Origin: Mesotoga sp.
GTDB lineage: Bacteria; Thermotogota; Thermotogae; Petrotogales; Kosmotogaceae
Direction: 5' to 3'
Assembly (NCBI GenBank): GCA_011620045.1
Contig: WOZY01000173.1
Span: forward strand, 1-7,915
DNA: 7,915 nucleotides
The position numbers were made by a program, and so were the translations under genes. The notes beneath the pieces are model-generated. The model was not told where the DNA came from and searched no databases. It saw nothing but the letters and a program-made list of their open reading frames with translations. Of this stretch, positions 6,241-7,915 are shown piece after piece (the stretch's first letter is position 1; the number at the start of each line of letters is the position of its first letter).

Positions 6241-6804
6241 ATGGTCATCCTTTTCATTGTAATTGGAATTATTGTTGTCTTGGCTCTTTGGCTCATTGGT
6301 GTATACAACAATTTAGTAACCCTTAAGAAGAGAGTCGAAAATGCCTGGTCGCAGATCGATGTTCAGCTCAAGAGAAGACATGATCTGATTCCAAATCTTG
6401 TCAACTCAGTGAAAGGCTATATGAAATTCGAGCAGGAAACCCTGGACAAAGTAATGCAGGCCAGGGCAAAGGCTGTTTCCGCTCAGGGTGTAGGAGATAG
6501 GATCAAAGCCGAGCAGGAACTAGGTGGAGTTCTTGGAAGGCTGCTTGCAGTTGTTGAGAACTATCCCGATCTGAAAGCAAATACGAATGTATCAAAGCTA
6601 ATGGAAGAGCTCACTACTACAGAGAATAAGATCTCTTATGCAAGACAGTTCTTCAATGATTCTGCTACCAAGTTCAATACAAAGATCGAGATCTTCCCTA
6701 ATAACGTGATTGTTGGTTTCTTTGGGGGCAAGTTCGAATCCTTCCCACTCTTTGAAGTCACAGAGGCTGAAAGGGTAACTCCCAACGTAGATCTCAATTT
6801 CTGA
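6241..6804 (+). CDS. lemA: LemA family membrane protein
   Basis: This is a 187-residue protein of the usual LemA length and architecture. A single N-terminal membrane helix at about 2-22 is followed at once by the family signature, which starts at YNNLVTLKKRVENAW and continues with IDVQLKRRHDLIPNLV at 39-54 and VKGYMKFEQ at 57-65. The helical-bundle core includes LGRLLAVVENYPDLKAN at 98-114, ELTTTENKISYARQFFND at 123-140, and the closing KIEIFPNNVI at 148-157. The C-terminal tail after 160 (FFGGKFESFPLFEV) departs somewhat from the common form. LemA proteins are membrane-anchored, with the helical domain on one face of the cytoplasmic membrane. Their biochemical role is not settled, though they often neighbour genes for membrane or envelope proteins such as HtpX, TPM-domain and DUF2207 proteins. 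htpX begins 5 bases after the stop codon, so the two are very likely cotranscribed. Confidence 0.95.
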   Translation: MVILFIVIGIIVVLALWLIGVYNNLVTLKKRVENAWSQIDVQLKRRHDLIPNLVNSVKGYMKFEQETLDKVMQARAKAVSAQGVGDRIKAEQELGGVLGRLLAVVENYPDLKANTNVSKLMEELTTTENKISYARQFFNDSATKFNTKIEIFPNNVIVGFFGGKFESFPLFEVTEAERVTPNVDLNF

Positions 6805-6809
6805 GGACA

Positions 6810-7817
6810 ATGTCTTTTACTGTAGATTTCTACGAGGAAAGCAAAAAGAACGTGAGGAAGACCATCATCCTTGTGATGGTCTTCCTTGCAATGATGATTG
6901 CATTTGGCCTGATTATTGATCTGGTGTTCGGAATACTTCCCATATTCACCTTGGTGTTCTTAGCCATAGCGTTGATACAGACATTAATATCCCTGACTTC
7001 AGGCAAAGAAATCATCCTTAGATCAGTGAAGGCTCGGGAACTCAAAGTAGACGACCCTGAGGAGCGGCAACTCAAGAATATAGTAGATGAACTGTCGATT
7101 GCTGCAGGAATGGGGAAACCTCCCGAGGTGTACGTAATCGATGACGATTCCGTTATTAACGCATTTGCCACTGGAAGGAAGCAGGAGAATTCAGTTGTTT
7201 GTGTGACTAGCGGACTTCTGAAGAGTCTCGATCGTGAAGAAACCTCCGGAGTGATCGGTCATGAACTGAGTCATATAATCAACAGAGACATTCTTCTCAT
7301 GACACTGATTTCTGCGCTTCTGGGAGCCGTTGTGATAGTTCAGCTCCTTGCATTTAGGGCCTTGATTACTTATGTCAGATTTGGCGCCATTGGTGCTGCT
7401 ACGAAATCGAGACGCTCTTCCAAGAAGAACAATAATTCTGCTCTTGCAGTAATCGTCTTCCTGGCAGCAGTTGCTGGATTGGGTGCTCTCTTTTCATTCA
7501 TTGGCAGGCTCTCACTGCTAGCAGTTTCAAGAACAAGAGAGTACTTTGCCGATGCACGTGCAGTAGAGTTGACAAGGAATCCTTCGGGCCTTGCCAGTGC
7601 TTTGAGGAAAATTGTCACTTCTTCGGCGAAACTTCAGACAGCTAACGTTGCCACGGCCCATCTATTCATCTCCGATCCTCTAAAGAGAGCTATAAACAAC
7701 AGGACTTCATTCTTCGCATCCCTCTGGAGCACCCATCCACCAATAGCGATGAGAATCTCAATTCTTGAGAACAGGCCTCTGACAGAAATCGAAGCTGAAC
7801 TGTCAGATTACATATGA
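6810..7817 (+). CDS. htpX: HtpX-type membrane zinc metalloprotease (M48 family)
   Basis: This is a 335-residue integral membrane protease. Two hydrophobic segments lie near the N-terminus (about 18-38 and 41-62), as in HtpX. The zinc site HELSH (His151, Glu152, His155) is in SGVIGHELSHIINRDIL, and the third ligand is probably Glu244 in the conserved SRTREYFADARAVEL. Two more hydrophobic segments (about 161-187 and 211-235) lie between them. A basic, Asn/Ser-rich loop at about 197-210 (TKSRRSSKKNNNS) separates these segments. STHPPIAMRISILE near the end carries the HPP motif typical of M48 members. HtpX helps degrade damaged or misfolded membrane proteins, with its active site facing the cytoplasm. 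The start is close behind lemA. Its GAGG overlaps the lemA stop codon and is only 3 bases from the ATG, a short spacing that suggests translational coupling to lemA. No convincing terminator follows. Confidence 0.95.
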   Translation: MSFTVDFYEESKKNVRKTIILVMVFLAMMIAFGLIIDLVFGILPIFTLVFLAIALIQTLISLTSGKEIILRSVKARELKVDDPEERQLKNIVDELSIAAGMGKPPEVYVIDDDSVINAFATGRKQENSVVCVTSGLLKSLDREETSGVIGHELSHIINRDILLMTLISALLGAVVIVQLLAFRALITYVRFGAIGAATKSRRSSKKNNNSALAVIVFLAAVAGLGALFSFIGRLSLLAVSRTREYFADARAVELTRNPSGLASALRKIVTSSAKLQTANVATAHLFISDPLKRAINNRTSFFASLWSTHPPIAMRISILENRPLTEIEAELSDYI

Positions 7818-7878
7818 TCTTCTCCCCATTTTGAATGAATTCACCCTGAAGCGCGAAGAGAGGAAACGAACCTGTAAC

Positions 7879-7907
7879 TTGACAGTGGGGGTAGGTACTG
7901 GTAATAT
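7879..7907 (+). promoter_or_regulatory. sigma-70 promoter pointing out of the right edge
   Basis: TTGACA (7879-7884, 6 of 6) is followed by a 17-base spacer and TAATAT (7902-7907, 4 of 6). A TG at 7899-7900 forms an extended -10 (TGG before the hexamer). It lies 61 bases after htpX and would drive a rightward gene beyond the window. The spacer contains GGGGGTA, which resembles one half-site of the repeat near the glutaredoxin-like gene, but there is no partner arm. Confidence 0.65.
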
Positions 7908-7915
7908 AGGAATTG

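Noticed and set aside
7818..7878. Terminator after htpX
   Set aside because: Only a 5-base TGAAT/ATTCA repeat with a 2-base gap and a weak TCTTC/GAAGA pairing are present, with no U-tract.

Overview
The window looks like chromosomal DNA from a Thermotogota-type bacterium, probably Mesotoga or Kosmotoga-like. This is an inference from the style of the galactokinase N-terminus, heavy use of AGA/AGG arginine codons, moderate GC, strong GGAGG ribosome binding sites and compact gene packing. No marker gene proves it. Coding density is very high, and no gene-free stretch exceeds about 120 bases. I see no tRNA, rRNA, CRISPR array, insertion sequence or other sign of mobility.

The left part (1 to about 3300) reads leftward as a likely operon. 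It holds galK (galactokinase), a Gfo/Idh/MocA-family NAD(P)-dependent oxidoreductase, and a PLP enzyme of the cystathionine gamma-synthase / methionine gamma-lyase family that runs off the left edge. The PLP gene starts 7 bases after the oxidoreductase stop codon.

The middle part (about 3358 to 3718) is a self-contained, leftward transcription unit for a 79-residue glutaredoxin-like protein. It has a full consensus sigma-70 promoter (TTGACA, 17-base spacer, TATAAT), overlapping GGGTA/TACCC inverted repeats at the expected transcription start, a strong Shine-Dalgarno sequence and a GC-rich hairpin terminator. The inverted repeats resemble operators of CsoR/CstR-family repressors. This is the most interesting regulatory structure in the window.

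The right part (3765 to 7817) is a divergent pair of units. Leftward is a 533-residue membrane protein resembling the DUF2207 family. Rightward is a HAD-IIA phosphatase, lemA and htpX. The two directions are separated by 61 bases, in which the candidate -10 elements for the two strands overlap almost completely. LemA, DUF2207-like proteins and the membrane protease HtpX together suggest a cell-envelope or membrane quality-control neighbourhood. A promoter with TTGACA and an extended -10 lies at the right edge and points to a gene outside the window.

No clearly new biological system is visible. The families are known ones; the less usual parts are regulatory and contextual.
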